In this document: in pieces, positions 37,107 to 45,456 of the stretch | Numbering within the stretch: the first letter of the stretch is position 1 | Layout of the letters: the number at the start of each line of letters is the position of its first letter | From: JAMXLO01 sp963696645 | GTDB lineage: Bacteria > Pseudomonadota > Alphaproteobacteria > Acetobacterales > Acetobacteraceae | Reading direction: 5' to 3' | Assembly: GCA_963696645.1 (NCBI GenBank) | Contig: CAVOKY010000005.1 | Coordinates: 992,001-1,056,000, forward strand | DNA length: 64,000 bases | The notes under the pieces: model-generated | The model's database searches: none | Told to the model about the DNA's origin: nothing | Seen by the model: the letters and a program-made list of their open reading frames with translations, nothing else | Program-made: the position numbers and the translations under genes

Positions 37107-38024
37107 TCAACCTCCCAAAATTGTGCCGACCGCGATGCCGGCTTCGGCGGCGGCGCCCTTCCTGCCGCCATCGGGACGCACGCGTCCGAGTTCAATGAAG
37201 CCGCCCTGGCCGTGCACGACCAGGGCGCTGCCGTTGACGGCCACAACCTCGCCCAGCTTTTTGCCCTTCACCTCGGAGAACGTCCGCGCGATCCGTTTCA
37301 CCGCGTCGAACACGAACAGCTTCTTGCCATCTACAGTTGTCCACGCACCGGGTGCGGGATCGCAACCGCGGATCAGGTTGAACGTGATATCGACGTGGCT
37401 GGCCCAGTTGATGCGTGACTCGGCTTCGCGGATGATGCCTTCGTAGCCGGCATCCGGTTCATACTGTGCCAGTGCGGGCGCCTTGCCAGCCATCACAAGG
37501 TCCGCCACTTCCACCAGCGCCGCGACCCCCATCGGGAAAATCTTGCCGAAGTACAATGAGCCGAGGGTGTCCTGCGGCTCGATGCGCACCGAACGCATCA
37601 GGATCACCGGCCCTTCATCCAATCCATCGGTGGGACGAAAGATGGAAAAGCCGGTTTCCGTGCGGCCGCAGACGATCGCCCAGCTCATCGACGAAGCGCC
37701 GCGGTGCAACGGCAAAAGGCTAGGATGGAACTGGATTGTTCCGAATTTCGGGATGGTGCAGAAATCCTGCGGTACGAACTGCGTGACGTAGGCCATCACG
37801 CCGACGTCCACGTTCGCCTGCCGCATTGCCTCCTGCGCGGCGGGGTCGGTCAGTTTGGGGAACTGGTGGACAGGAACACCACGTTCCTCCGCCGCGACGC
37901 GCAACGGATCAGGGCGGCCTTTCTCCGGCGCGCAGAACACGGCGGCAACAGCGTCGCCGCGGTTGAGGAAGGCTTCCAACGTTGCCTTGCCGAAGTCTTG
38001 TTGACCAATGATGGCGATCCGCAT
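37107..38024 (-). CDS. formyltransferase-family protein (10-formyl-THF hydrolase/dehydrogenase N-domain-like)
   Basis: 305 residues with a Fmt/PurN-type N-terminus (RIAIIGQQDFGKATLEAFL), the catalytic-loop-like FHPSLLPLHRGASSMSWAI and FSIFRPTDGLDEGPV, and a C-terminal domain with AWTTVDGKKLFVFDA. The HPSLLPLHRGASS and DGLDEG patterns look closer to the hydrolase domain of 10-formyltetrahydrofolate dehydrogenase than to Met-tRNA formyltransferase. It may release or transfer a formyl group. Being 1.7 kb from oxc/frc, which make formyl-CoA, it could connect to C1 metabolism (inference). ATG 38024 is behind gggaggag. Confidence 0.82.
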   Translation of the reverse strand: MRIAIIGQQDFGKATLEAFLNRGDAVAAVFCAPEKGRPDPLRVAAEERGVPVHQFPKLTDPAAQEAMRQANVDVGVMAYVTQFVPQDFCTIPKFGTIQFHPSLLPLHRGASSMSWAIVCGRTETGFSIFRPTDGLDEGPVILMRSVRIEPQDTLGSLYFGKIFPMGVAALVEVADLVMAGKAPALAQYEPDAGYEGIIREAESRINWASHVDITFNLIRGCDPAPGAWTTVDGKKLFVFDAVKRIARTFSEVKGKKLGEVVAVNGSALVVHGQGGFIELGRVRPDGGRKGAAAEAGIAVGTILGG

Positions 38025-38139
38025 TTGGCGATCTCCTCCCACGGTTATGGTTCAGGCCGTCACGTCGCATGCCGGATCGGCCTTGGCAACCGTTGCCCGC
38101 TGGCCGTAGCCTGCGTCAATCACGCCGGAGGGCCCCGCG

Positions 38140-38901
38140 ATGGCAATCGACGAACAGGAAGCGATCGACGCGTTCTGGATGGCGCGTGCGCGCGGCGAGT
38201 ACTTCCCCCCCGAATGGTTCGACCGCTTGACGCTGGACGAAGCGTATCGCATCCAGCTGGGATTGATCGCGCGCAGGTGCGCCGCGGACGAGCGGCAGAT
38301 CGGCTGGAAGGTCGGTCTGACCGCTGCGCCGATCCAGCAACAATTTGGCTTTCACGAGCCGGTATTCGGTTGCATCCTGGACAGCCTGCCATCCGGGCAT
38401 CAGTTCCGTCGCGACGAGCTGATTCGCCCCGGTTTCGAGCCGGAACTTTGCCTGCGGGTGAACCAGGAGTTGAGTGGCGAGATCACCATGGCGACGGCGC
38501 GCGATGCTATCGACATGGTCTATCCGTCGCTCGAGATTATCGAGACACGCGGCGATCTTTCCGCGCAGATTGCCGTTGCCATGGCGGACAACGTGCAGCA
38601 GAAGGCCATCATCCTCGGCAAGCCAGTACCGCTTGGTGGACTGGCATTGAGCGAGGTCGAGGCGGCGATCCAGATCAATGGTAATATCGTCGCCACGGGG
38701 CGCGGTGATGCGGTACTCGGCAATCCGTTGAACTCGGTGATCTGGCTGGCGCGCAAGCTGACGGAATTCGGCCGAGTTATTCGGGCCGGCGACCTGATCA
38801 TGAGCGGCTCGTTCACGCGCCAGTTCCCGATCATGTCTGGCGATCACGTGCATGCCGAGTTCACGGGCGTTGGGGTGGTGCAGACGGAGATGCTGGCGTA
38901 G
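38140..38901 (+). CDS. 2-keto-4-pentenoate hydratase/FAH-family protein (MhpD-like)
   Basis: 253 residues. Conserved segments WKVGLTAAPIQQQFGF, PGFEPELCLRV (metal-binding Glu positions) and DAVLGNPLNSVIWLARKL match hydratases and decarboxylases of meta-cleavage pathways. It hydrates or decarboxylates a short keto acid using Mg/Mn. The start MAIDEQEAIDAFW is plausible at 38140. Divergent from the formyltransferase gene; the pathway partner is not in the window. Confidence 0.85.
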   Translation: MAIDEQEAIDAFWMARARGEYFPPEWFDRLTLDEAYRIQLGLIARRCAADERQIGWKVGLTAAPIQQQFGFHEPVFGCILDSLPSGHQFRRDELIRPGFEPELCLRVNQELSGEITMATARDAIDMVYPSLEIIETRGDLSAQIAVAMADNVQQKAIILGKPVPLGGLALSEVEAAIQINGNIVATGRGDAVLGNPLNSVIWLARKLTEFGRVIRAGDLIMSGSFTRQFPIMSGDHVHAEFTGVGVVQTEMLA

Positions 38902-38915
38902 GCTTGGTCGCCACA

Positions 38916-39034
38916 CAGTGATTGCGAGGGACGAAGCAGCCCGCGGGTCAAGCCCAAGGGCGTACGTGGCGTCTCTGTTGTTGTGCCTCACTGGACGGAG
39001 TTTGCCGCGTTGCTTCGCTCGTCGCAATGACAGG
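38916..39034. repeat. dispersed palindromic repeat, copy 6 (paired arms)
   Basis: cagtgattgcgagggacgaa at the left and ttgcttcgctcgtcgcaatg acagg at the right are inverted copies of the repeat core, spaced about 60 bases. Intergenic between the hydratase and the convergent MBL gene. Confidence 0.7.
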
Positions 39035-39049
39035 GAGCGTGTGAGGCTG

Positions 39050-39826
39050 TCAGAATCCGCCGGGCAGCACCACGATCGTCGGCCGCAGGGGCAGCGTTGC
39101 GCGCGATATCAGCAGCGTGGGAGAATCGGCGAACCGCATTGCATATTTGTCGCGCACCAGATCGACGAAGCGGTCCACCACCTCGCGCGTGAAGTAGTGC
39201 ATCGGCAGAACGAGCCGCGGGCGGATCTGGTCAAGCACCATCGCCATGTCAGTTTGGCTCATTGTATAGACACCATCCACTGGCGCCATCACCACGTCGA
39301 TGTGACCGAGCAGCACGAGGTCCTGTGCGGTCAGCAGATGGTGCAGATGCGACAGATGGGCGATGCATAGGCCTGCGCTTTCGAACACGAAGATTGAGTT
39401 GCCGTACAACTCCGTGCTGCCCCGTTCGTCACGAATATTGGTCGGCAGGTTCGTCACATGCAGATCGCCGTCCGTAAGGTCGATTTCCGCCGGCTTGCCA
39501 TCGTCGCGCCAGCCGTGCAGCACGTGGCGGATACGCGGATCCGGATGATCTGTGTAATGCGTCGAGTGCGCGTGATTCATCGTGGCGATGTCCGGCGGGT
39601 CGGTCGGCACGTTGATTCCGTTGTAGTCGGTGACTGCCCGTACGCCGGTCGGCGTCTCGATCAGGAAGCTGGCGTGTCCGAGGAAGGTAATGGCGATCGT
39701 ATCCGGCGTCGCGTCGGTCAACGTGACATGTGGCGCGCCGAAGGCGATCGGGGAGCAGCCGGCGCTCGCTAGCCGTGGCAGCAGCAGTGCCAGAATGCCG
39801 AGAAGGCAGGCTCGCATTATCCGCAT
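39050..39826 (-). CDS. MBL-fold metallo-hydrolase with signal peptide
   Basis: 258 residues. A signal peptide (RACLLGILALLLPRLASA) would export it. The fold motif reads NHAHSTHYTDHPDP, corresponding to the metallo-beta-lactamase HxHxDH site with an unusual HAHSTHYTDH spacing, preceded by FLGHASFLIETPTG. Later HLSHLHH and LPMHYF supply further ligands. It is like the UlaG/ComA-type 'Zn-dependent hydrolase of the beta-lactamase fold' group; substrate unknown. ATG 39826 is preferred to 39856 because the signal starts there. Confidence 0.85.
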   Translation of the reverse strand: MRIMRACLLGILALLLPRLASAGCSPIAFGAPHVTLTDATPDTIAITFLGHASFLIETPTGVRAVTDYNGINVPTDPPDIATMNHAHSTHYTDHPDPRIRHVLHGWRDDGKPAEIDLTDGDLHVTNLPTNIRDERGSTELYGNSIFVFESAGLCIAHLSHLHHLLTAQDLVLLGHIDVVMAPVDGVYTMSQTDMAMVLDQIRPRLVLPMHYFTREVVDRFVDLVRDKYAMRFADSPTLLISRATLPLRPTIVVLPGGF

Positions 39827-39875
39827 GTCCCGGCTAACCTCCCGACCACTGACCATTGGAAACTGACCACTGAAA

Positions 39876-41066
39876 ATGAGCTACGACAAGCCATTCGCCG
39901 GCCTGAAAGTGATCGACGTGAGCCAGGGCGTTGCCGGCCCCTATTGCGCCATGCTGCTTGCCCAGTACGGCGCGAACGTCATCAAGGTCGAACCGCCAGG
40001 CACCGGCGACTGGGCGCGCAATCTCGGGGTGGTCTACGGCGACCAGTGCGCGTATTCGATCCCGTCCAATCTGGGCAAGCGCGCGATCGCGTTGGACCTG
40101 AAGCAGGAGGACGGCCAGGCGATCCTCTGGCGGCTGATCCGCGGTGCGGACGTGTTCCTGCAAGGGTTTCGGCCCGGAGTGATCGAGCGGCTGGGATTCG
40201 GCTACGCCGACGTATCCGAGCGCGAACCCCGCATCATCTACCTGTCGGTATCCGGTTTCGGCCAATCGGGCCCACTCGCCGAACGCCCAGCGATGGATCC
40301 GATCCTCCAGGCCTATACCGGCCTGACGGTGGAAAACAAGGGTGAAGACGGCATCCCGCATCGTGCGCCGATCATCGCTATCGACATGAGCACCGCGCTG
40401 TACGCCTATTCGGCCGTATGTACGGCACTGTACGCGCGACGGGACGAAACTCGCGGCCGGCATATCGAGGCCAGTCTGCTGCAGGCCGCGGCCGGGCTGC
40501 AGGTGGTCCGCATGATGCAGTCGTATCTGGAGGGTGGCGCGATCCGTCCGCCCGGCGCGCCGAGTGGTGTATACCAGGTTGCCGATGGCTGGCTGACCAT
40601 CACCGTGGTGCGGTTGCACGAATGGCTTGGCTTCTGCAAGGCGGTGGGCCTGACGGATTTTGCGGCAGATGAGCGCTTCCGCACGACACAGGGACGCTAC
40701 GACCATAGCGACGAGATCAACGACGTGCTGCGGCCGTTGCTGGCGACGCAGTCATTCGCGCATTGGTCCGCGCGGCTGGCCGCGGAGCGGATCATGCACG
40801 AGCAGTTGAACAGTTACACGGGGTTTCTGGAGCAGCCGCATGTTGCGGAAAGCGGGGCGATCGCGTGGCTGAATCATCCGCATCTGCCGAAACCGTTGCC
40901 AATGCCGCAGGTGATCGGAGCCCCACCGTTTGTCGATGGCAGTGCGCTGGCAACGTCGCCAGGGCTTGGCGAGCATACCGAGGCGATCCTTCGCGAGCAC
41001 GGCTATGGCGTGAATGAGATCGCGGAGTTTGCGGCGCGCCGGGTGGTTGCGATGGGAACGCGTTGA
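39876..41066 (+). CDS. class III (CaiB/BaiF) CoA-transferase
   Basis: 396 residues. GLKVIDVSQGVAGPYCAMLLAQYGANVIKVEPPGTGDWAR, NLGKRAIALDLKQEDG and GEHTEAILREHGYG mark the family. It differs from the CoA-transferases at 4.4 kb and from Frc, and lacks the Frc-type glycine loop. Substrate unknown. Start at 39876 is close to the MBL gene's start on the other strand (49 bases), suggesting a shared divergent promoter. Confidence 0.88.
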   Translation: MSYDKPFAGLKVIDVSQGVAGPYCAMLLAQYGANVIKVEPPGTGDWARNLGVVYGDQCAYSIPSNLGKRAIALDLKQEDGQAILWRLIRGADVFLQGFRPGVIERLGFGYADVSEREPRIIYLSVSGFGQSGPLAERPAMDPILQAYTGLTVENKGEDGIPHRAPIIAIDMSTALYAYSAVCTALYARRDETRGRHIEASLLQAAAGLQVVRMMQSYLEGGAIRPPGAPSGVYQVADGWLTITVVRLHEWLGFCKAVGLTDFAADERFRTTQGRYDHSDEINDVLRPLLATQSFAHWSARLAAERIMHEQLNSYTGFLEQPHVAESGAIAWLNHPHLPKPLPMPQVIGAPPFVDGSALATSPGLGEHTEAILREHGYGVNEIAEFAARRVVAMGTR

Positions 41067-41152
41067 CGGAGCGGTACTGGTCTGGGATCGCCGTGTCGCT
41101 GCGCTCCTCGCAATGACAGCTAAGCACCGATCCCGAACCAGTACCGCTCGTC
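41066..41152. terminator. large inverted repeat between convergent genes, with repeat copy 7 inside
   Basis: gagcggtactggtctgggat at 41069 pairs with atcccgaaccagtaccgctc ending 41149, with two mismatches. The loop contains a single arm of the dispersed repeat (gccgtgtcgctgcgctcctcgc to 41119). It fills the gap between the CoA-transferase and NTF2-like genes, so a bidirectional terminator role is likely. Confidence 0.65.
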
Positions 41153-41155
41153 TGT

Positions 41156-41521
41156 TCAGGCCTGCCGCACGTGGTCGAAGAAACCGGTGATCGCCTGCAG
41201 CCGATTATCCAGAGAGACGGTGCCGAAATCGGTGCCGCTTACCACGGGTGCGCCGTCCTGCGGCGCGAGATCCCAGGTGAAACGCACACGGTCGTGGTGG
41301 CTCTCGACGTCGCCTGTGCGGCGGAACCGGTGGCCGGGAAAACGTTCGTGCACGCTGGTGATCATGGCGTCGATGCCGTCGCGGCCTTCGCCCTGCAACA
41401 CTGGATCGAGATAGCTCGCATTCTCGGTCCATGTCCGGGCGATGAGATCGCGGCGCCGGCCGCTATCAGTTTCGTTCCAGGTGGCGATATAGCGATCGAT
41501 CAGATCGGTAAGAGTGTTCAT
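41156..41521 (-). CDS. NTF2-like (SnoaL/nuclear transport factor 2) family protein
   Basis: 121 residues of the cone-shaped NTF2 fold. IDRYIATWNETDSGRRRDLIARTWTENASYLDP, GRDGIDAMITSVHERFPGHRF and a last GTDFGTVSLDNRLQAITGFFDH are typical. Could be an isomerase, hydrolase or ligand-binding protein. It is divergent from an XRE-type regulator by 122 bases and may be its target. Confidence 0.88.
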   Translation of the reverse strand: MNTLTDLIDRYIATWNETDSGRRRDLIARTWTENASYLDPVLQGEGRDGIDAMITSVHERFPGHRFRRTGDVESHHDRVRFTWDLAPQDGAPVVSGTDFGTVSLDNRLQAITGFFDHVRQA

Positions 41522-41643
41522 GGCTTGCTCCTTTGCTACGGCACCGATGCGGTGCGGGCAGCACCATCCGGTATCGACAGCTCGTCAGTCGATTACATCG
41601 CAGGTAATTGGAGGCAGCCGCGTGCACGCGTTATTGTTGCGCC

Positions 41644-42432
41644 ATGTCAGTCACGACCCGGCCGGTGGGCGATCTGTTGCGCGAATGGCGCCAGCGCCGC
41701 CGGCTGAGTCAGCTGGACCTGGCGTTGGAAGCGGATATTTCGACGCGCCATCTGAGTTTCGTGGAGACCGGCCGGTCGCAGCCGAGTCGCGAGATGGTGC
41801 TGCATCTGGCCGAGCGGCTGGATGTTCCGCTGCGCGAGCGCAACCTGCTGTTGCACGCCGCGGGCTATGCATCGGTATTTCCGGAACGTCCGCTTGACGA
41901 CCCGGCGCTGCGTACCGCGCGTAAGGCGATCGACCAGATACTGGCTGGGCACGAGCCATATCCGGCGCTGGCGGTTGATCGTCATTGGACACTGATCGCG
42001 TCGAACGCTGCGACCGGACGTCTACTCACTGGCGTGGATGCCGCGTTGCTGCAGCCTCCGGTCAATGTGCTGCGCCTGAGCCTGCATCCGGCTGGGCTTG
42101 CGCCGCGTACTGCCAATCTCGCCGAATGGCGGGCGCATGTGTTGGCTCGGTTGCGTCACCAGATCGACGTGACGGCCGATCCGGTGCTCATCAGGCTGCT
42201 GCGCGAACTGCGCGAATATCCGGCACCCGGGGATGACGGAACCGCCAACGTGGAGTCCGGCGCGTTCGTCGTGCCATTCAGGCTGATGACCGAGACCGGC
42301 ATCCTGACATTCTTCAGCACGACAACGGTGTTCGGCACGCCGGTCGACATCACGCTGTCGGAGCTTGCGCTGGAGGCATTTTATCCTGCGGATGCTGCCA
42401 CGGCCGAAGCACTGCGACGTTTCGCGGGATAG
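41644..42432 (+). CDS. XRE-family regulator with MmyB-like ligand domain
   Basis: 262 residues. The N-terminal helix-turn-helix (REWRQRRRLSQLDLALEADISTRHLSFVETGR) is followed by a C-terminal MmyB-like PAS domain with PALAVDRHWTLIASNAATG, as in Actinobacterial and proteobacterial regulators of small-molecule genes. ATG 41644 is the best start. The next sequence is the remnant of a thiolase. Confidence 0.9.
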   Translation: MSVTTRPVGDLLREWRQRRRLSQLDLALEADISTRHLSFVETGRSQPSREMVLHLAERLDVPLRERNLLLHAAGYASVFPERPLDDPALRTARKAIDQILAGHEPYPALAVDRHWTLIASNAATGRLLTGVDAALLQPPVNVLRLSLHPAGLAPRTANLAEWRAHVLARLRHQIDVTADPVLIRLLRELREYPAPGDDGTANVESGAFVVPFRLMTETGILTFFSTTTVFGTPVDITLSELALEAFYPADAATAEALRRFAG

Positions 42433-42439
42433 GGGCGAG

Positions 42440-42905
42440 GCGCCCCTTGAACTGCGACACCGACTGGCCGCGAAGCGTGCCATCCAGCCCTGACCGGCGG
42501 AAAACGGATCCTTGGAACCAACCGGTTCGCCAACGGTGAACGAAAAGGCGATCGAGCTCAGCTCATCGTCTGCACGCCGCTGGCGATCACGACATCCTGG
42601 GTGCCGCTCATCACCACCTGCACGGCCAAATGCACCGCCTGCTGCGATGAACCGCATTGCCGGTCGACGGTGAGCCTGGGACGCTCAGCGGCAGGCCGGC
42701 GGCGAGCCAGCAGGCCCGCGCGATGTTGCCGGCGAGCGGGCCGACCGCATCGATCGTCCCGAATACGACGTCGTCGCAATCGGCTGCGGGAATCCCGTTG
42801 CGTTTCAACGATCTGTCCCAGGATGAAGCCGCCAAGATCGGCCGGATGCACGTGTACGAGGCCGCCGCGCCGCCCGCCACTATCGCTGTCAGGAGAGGCA
42901 CGTTT
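42440..42905 (-). pseudogene. decayed thiolase (acetyl-CoA acetyltransferase) N-terminal remnant
   Basis: Pieces of a thiolase lie in several frames, in order from 42905: RRGGLVHVHPADLGGFILGQ, then ADCDDVVFGTIDAVGPLAGNIARACWLAAGLP, then LTVDRQCGSSQQAVHLAVQ (catalytic Cys) ...QTMS, then LSSIAFSFTVGE...DPFSAGQGWMARF and finally GQSVSQFKG. After about 160 residues it stops near the XRE stop at 42432. At least three frame changes and loss of the C-terminal two thirds make this a true pseudogene, unlike the single-indel genes elsewhere. Confidence 0.75.
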
Positions 42906-43213
42906 CCTCCGCTGCCCGCGCCACGCAATAAACCAGGAGAACATGCTGCAGCGGGGAGAATGTCTTCCGCTGGCTGAAAACAATGGATTGAGCCGCGTTT
43001 GCAGGAACCCACCGCACACCGCAATGCGGCGCCCGTTCGGGCCGATTGTTCGACCGTTGGAACGGGGCGTTCGCAGCGGGCATTCGGTGTTGACCGTGTC
43101 CGACGATCTTGGTGGGCTTGACCCCGGAGCAGTCGGTGCATAGAAATCGCCCTATCGCCCGCTGGCCGTGATAAGGCTGCGGGTCAACCGCTATTGGCGA
43201 GTTCCAGGAGTCC
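42906..43213. other. gene-free stretch before rpsT
   Basis: I see no coding signals here beyond shadows. It must include the rpsT promoter. The sequence before the gene is caggagtcc, a fair ribosome site. Confidence 0.4.
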
Positions 43214-43483
43214 ATGGCCAACACAGCCTCGGCGCGCAAGCGCAATCGACAGACAAAACGTCGCACTGAGCGCAATCAGGCACGCAAGTCGCGCATGCGA
43301 ACCTTCGTCAAGAAGGTTGAGACGGCGATTGCCGGCGGAGACAAGAAGGCCGCGGGTGAAGCGTTGCAAGCGGCACAACCGGAGATGCAGCGCGCCGCCA
43401 ACAAGGGCGTGACGCATCGGAATACCGTTGCGCGCAAACTTTCGCGGCTGTCCGCGCGGATCAAGGCGCTGGCTAGCACCTGA
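43214..43483 (+). CDS. rpsT: 30S ribosomal protein S20
   Basis: 89 residues. MANTASARKRNRQTKRRTERN and the C-terminal THRNTVARKLSRLSARIKAL are classic S20, a very basic helical protein that binds 16S rRNA in the small subunit. The ATG at 43214 follows caggag. rpsT next to dnaA is a common alphaproteobacterial arrangement. Confidence 0.98.
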   Translation: MANTASARKRNRQTKRRTERNQARKSRMRTFVKKVETAIAGGDKKAAGEALQAAQPEMQRAANKGVTHRNTVARKLSRLSARIKALAST

Positions 43484-43490
43484 CGACGGC

Positions 43491-43518
43491 CCACTGCTTC
43501 GGGTGACCGCCGCAGTGG
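43491..43518 (+). terminator. hairpin just after rpsT
   Basis: ccactgc at 43491 pairs with gcagtgg ending at 43518, 14-base loop, 8 bases after the rpsT stop. No T-tract, so a weak terminator candidate. Confidence 0.35.
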
Positions 43519-43543
43519 CGCCAACGATCATCGGTTTTCGTGC

Positions 43544-43572
43544 CGGTTGCCGAATGAATGCAACGGCAACCG
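43544..43572 (+). terminator. strong hairpin 61 bases after rpsT
   Basis: A perfect 9-bp stem, cggttgccg with cggcaaccg, and an 11-base loop, followed within 15 bases by aattttat. Better placed as the rpsT transcription end or a regulatory structure upstream of dnaA. Confidence 0.5.
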
Positions 43573-43853
43573 TAGGCTGCAACAGAATTTTATACTTCGT
43601 GAATTTCCGAAATCGACTGCGACAGTAGGAAATCTTGTTTCGTTTTACTAGATGACTGCTCGGCAGATCAGATTTCGATTGCCACCATTCCGCAATATGA
43701 CATAATCGGCACTGTGCTGGTCGCCAGCCGGTTGCCAGCCCATCTCTCGATCTTGTAGGCCTGCCGTCAGACAATGCGGTATGCGTCATAGCTATGCGGC
43801 GGCAATAAGACCGTCGCAGTGGGGCTGGGTTCGTGGCGTCGGGGAGCGGCTGC

Positions 43854-45290
43854 ATGGAACGCTTGTTGTCCACGACACTGGAGCAGGAGATCGTGGACAT
43901 GGATGTGCCTCAGTTGGCAACGCAATGGGCGCGTATCCGGGGCCGGCTGCAAAGCGAAGTCGGCGACGTGGAATATCGCAACTGGTTGCGACAGATGACG
44001 CTGGCCGGCGCCGATGGCGACGAAGTCACCGTGCTGTTGCCGACGCGCTTTTTGTGCGATTGGGTGCGCGGTCGTTATGGCAGCCGATTGAATTCCTTGT
44101 GGCACGCGGAGAACTCAGCCATTCGCCGGGTAGACATCCGGGTGGGGGGCGCGGCGACGCCCAGTATAGGGCTCGCAGAGAGCCTCGCGGCGGCTGCTGA
44201 GCCACCTCCTGTGGTCCCCACTCGGCTCGAGGAACGGATGGATCAGCGCGCCGAACTGCAGATTGATCCACGCTTCACCTTCGACGCCTTCGTGGTCGGG
44301 AAACCCAACGAATTCGCTTACGCCTGCGCGCGACGCGTTGCCGAGCAGCCGTCGAGCCAAGGCTTCAATCCGTTGTTTCTGTACGGCGGCGTCGGCCTCG
44401 GCAAGACGCATCTGATGCACGCGGTGGCCTGGGAATTGGTGGCGCGCAACAACGCCAACGGTAGCCGCCCGGTCTCGGTAGCATACATGTCGGCCGAGAA
44501 GTTCATGTACCGTTTCATCGCGGCAATCCGCAGCCAGTCCACCATGCAGTTCAAGGAGCAGCTTCGCAGTGTCGATGTGCTGATGATCGACGATCTGCAG
44601 TTCATCATCGGCAAGGACAACACGCAGGAGGAGTTCTTCCATACCTTCAACGCGTTGGTGGACGTCGGTAAGCAGATCGTGGTGTCGGCCGACAAGTCGC
44701 CCTCCGATCTGTCCGGGCTCGATGATCGGCTGCGCACCAGGCTGGGCTACGGCATGGTGGCCGATCTGCACTCCACCACGTTCGAGTTGCGCATTTCGAT
44801 CCTGGAGGCGAAGGCGGCGCGTGCTGGCGTGGCGGTACCGGCGAAGGTGATGGACTTCATCGCGCACAAGATCACCACCAACGTGCGCGAACTGGAAGGT
44901 GCGCTGAACCGCCTAGTCGCACATGCCAATCTGTTCGGCCGTGCTATCACGCTCGAGACCACTCAGGAAGTGCTGCATGACATCCTGAAGGCGCAGGACC
45001 GGCGCGTGACGATCGAGGAAATCCAGAAGCGGGTCGCCGAACATTTTGCCATGCGCATGAGCGACATGACCTCAGCGCGACGAGCGCGGGCGGTGGCACG
45101 GCCGCGTCAGGTGGCGATGTACCTCGCGAAGCAGCTCACCCAGCGGAGTTTGCCGGAAATCGGTCGCAAGTTCGGCAATCGCGACCACACGACAGTTATG
45201 CACGCGGTGTCCCGAGTGGGCGAACTGATGAGCCGCGACGCCGGCTTTGCTGAGGATGTCGAACTGCTGCGGCGGTTGCTGGAGTCCTGA
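43854..45290 (+). CDS. dnaA: chromosomal replication initiator DnaA
   Basis: 478 residues from ATG 43854. Domain I (LATQWARIRGRLQSEVGDVEYRNWLRQ) is followed by a linker, then the AAA+ domain with Walker A YGGVGLGKTHLMH (about residue 180) and Walker B VLMIDDLQFI, and domain IV ending GNRDHTTVMHAVSRV, which binds DnaA boxes. It opens the origin for replication. ggggag lies ~10 bases upstream; GTG 43833 in the same frame is another start. The following gene is dnaN, 166 bases away. Confidence 0.97.
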   Translation: MERLLSTTLEQEIVDMDVPQLATQWARIRGRLQSEVGDVEYRNWLRQMTLAGADGDEVTVLLPTRFLCDWVRGRYGSRLNSLWHAENSAIRRVDIRVGGAATPSIGLAESLAAAAEPPPVVPTRLEERMDQRAELQIDPRFTFDAFVVGKPNEFAYACARRVAEQPSSQGFNPLFLYGGVGLGKTHLMHAVAWELVARNNANGSRPVSVAYMSAEKFMYRFIAAIRSQSTMQFKEQLRSVDVLMIDDLQFIIGKDNTQEEFFHTFNALVDVGKQIVVSADKSPSDLSGLDDRLRTRLGYGMVADLHSTTFELRISILEAKAARAGVAVPAKVMDFIAHKITTNVRELEGALNRLVAHANLFGRAITLETTQEVLHDILKAQDRRVTIEEIQKRVAEHFAMRMSDMTSARRARAVARPRQVAMYLAKQLTQRSLPEIGRKFGNRDHTTVMHAVSRVGELMSRDAGFAEDVELLRRLLES

Positions 45291-45456
45291 CCCGGGGCCG
45301 GCCGGACGCCGCGGCGTGCCTCAAGGTGCACCAGCCGCCAGGAAACCGCTCGCGCCGGAATAACCGGCCTTTCCCCGCGCACCGCGCCATTGCTACAGTG
45401 CCCGCACGGATTCGCCTGGGCGCCCCCGCCACCCGGCCCTTTAAGGATTGGATGCC

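Larger units (their letters stand above)
43484..43853. other. rpsT-dnaA intergenic region, AT-rich
   Basis: 370 bases with no gene. It holds two hairpins (annotated separately) and, at 43573-43690, a stretch much richer in A/T than the rest of the window. It should contain the dnaA promoter and could be near the origin. I see no consensus DnaA box (ttatccaca) and no GANTC site here. Confidence 0.5.

Noticed and set aside
17548..41152. Possible CRISPR array from repeated segments
   Set aside because: The repeats are dispersed over kilobases in both orientations, are palindromic and have no regular spacers.
43484..43853. Origin of replication call
   Set aside because: AT-rich and next to dnaA, but no consensus DnaA boxes were found by eye, so I only describe the region.
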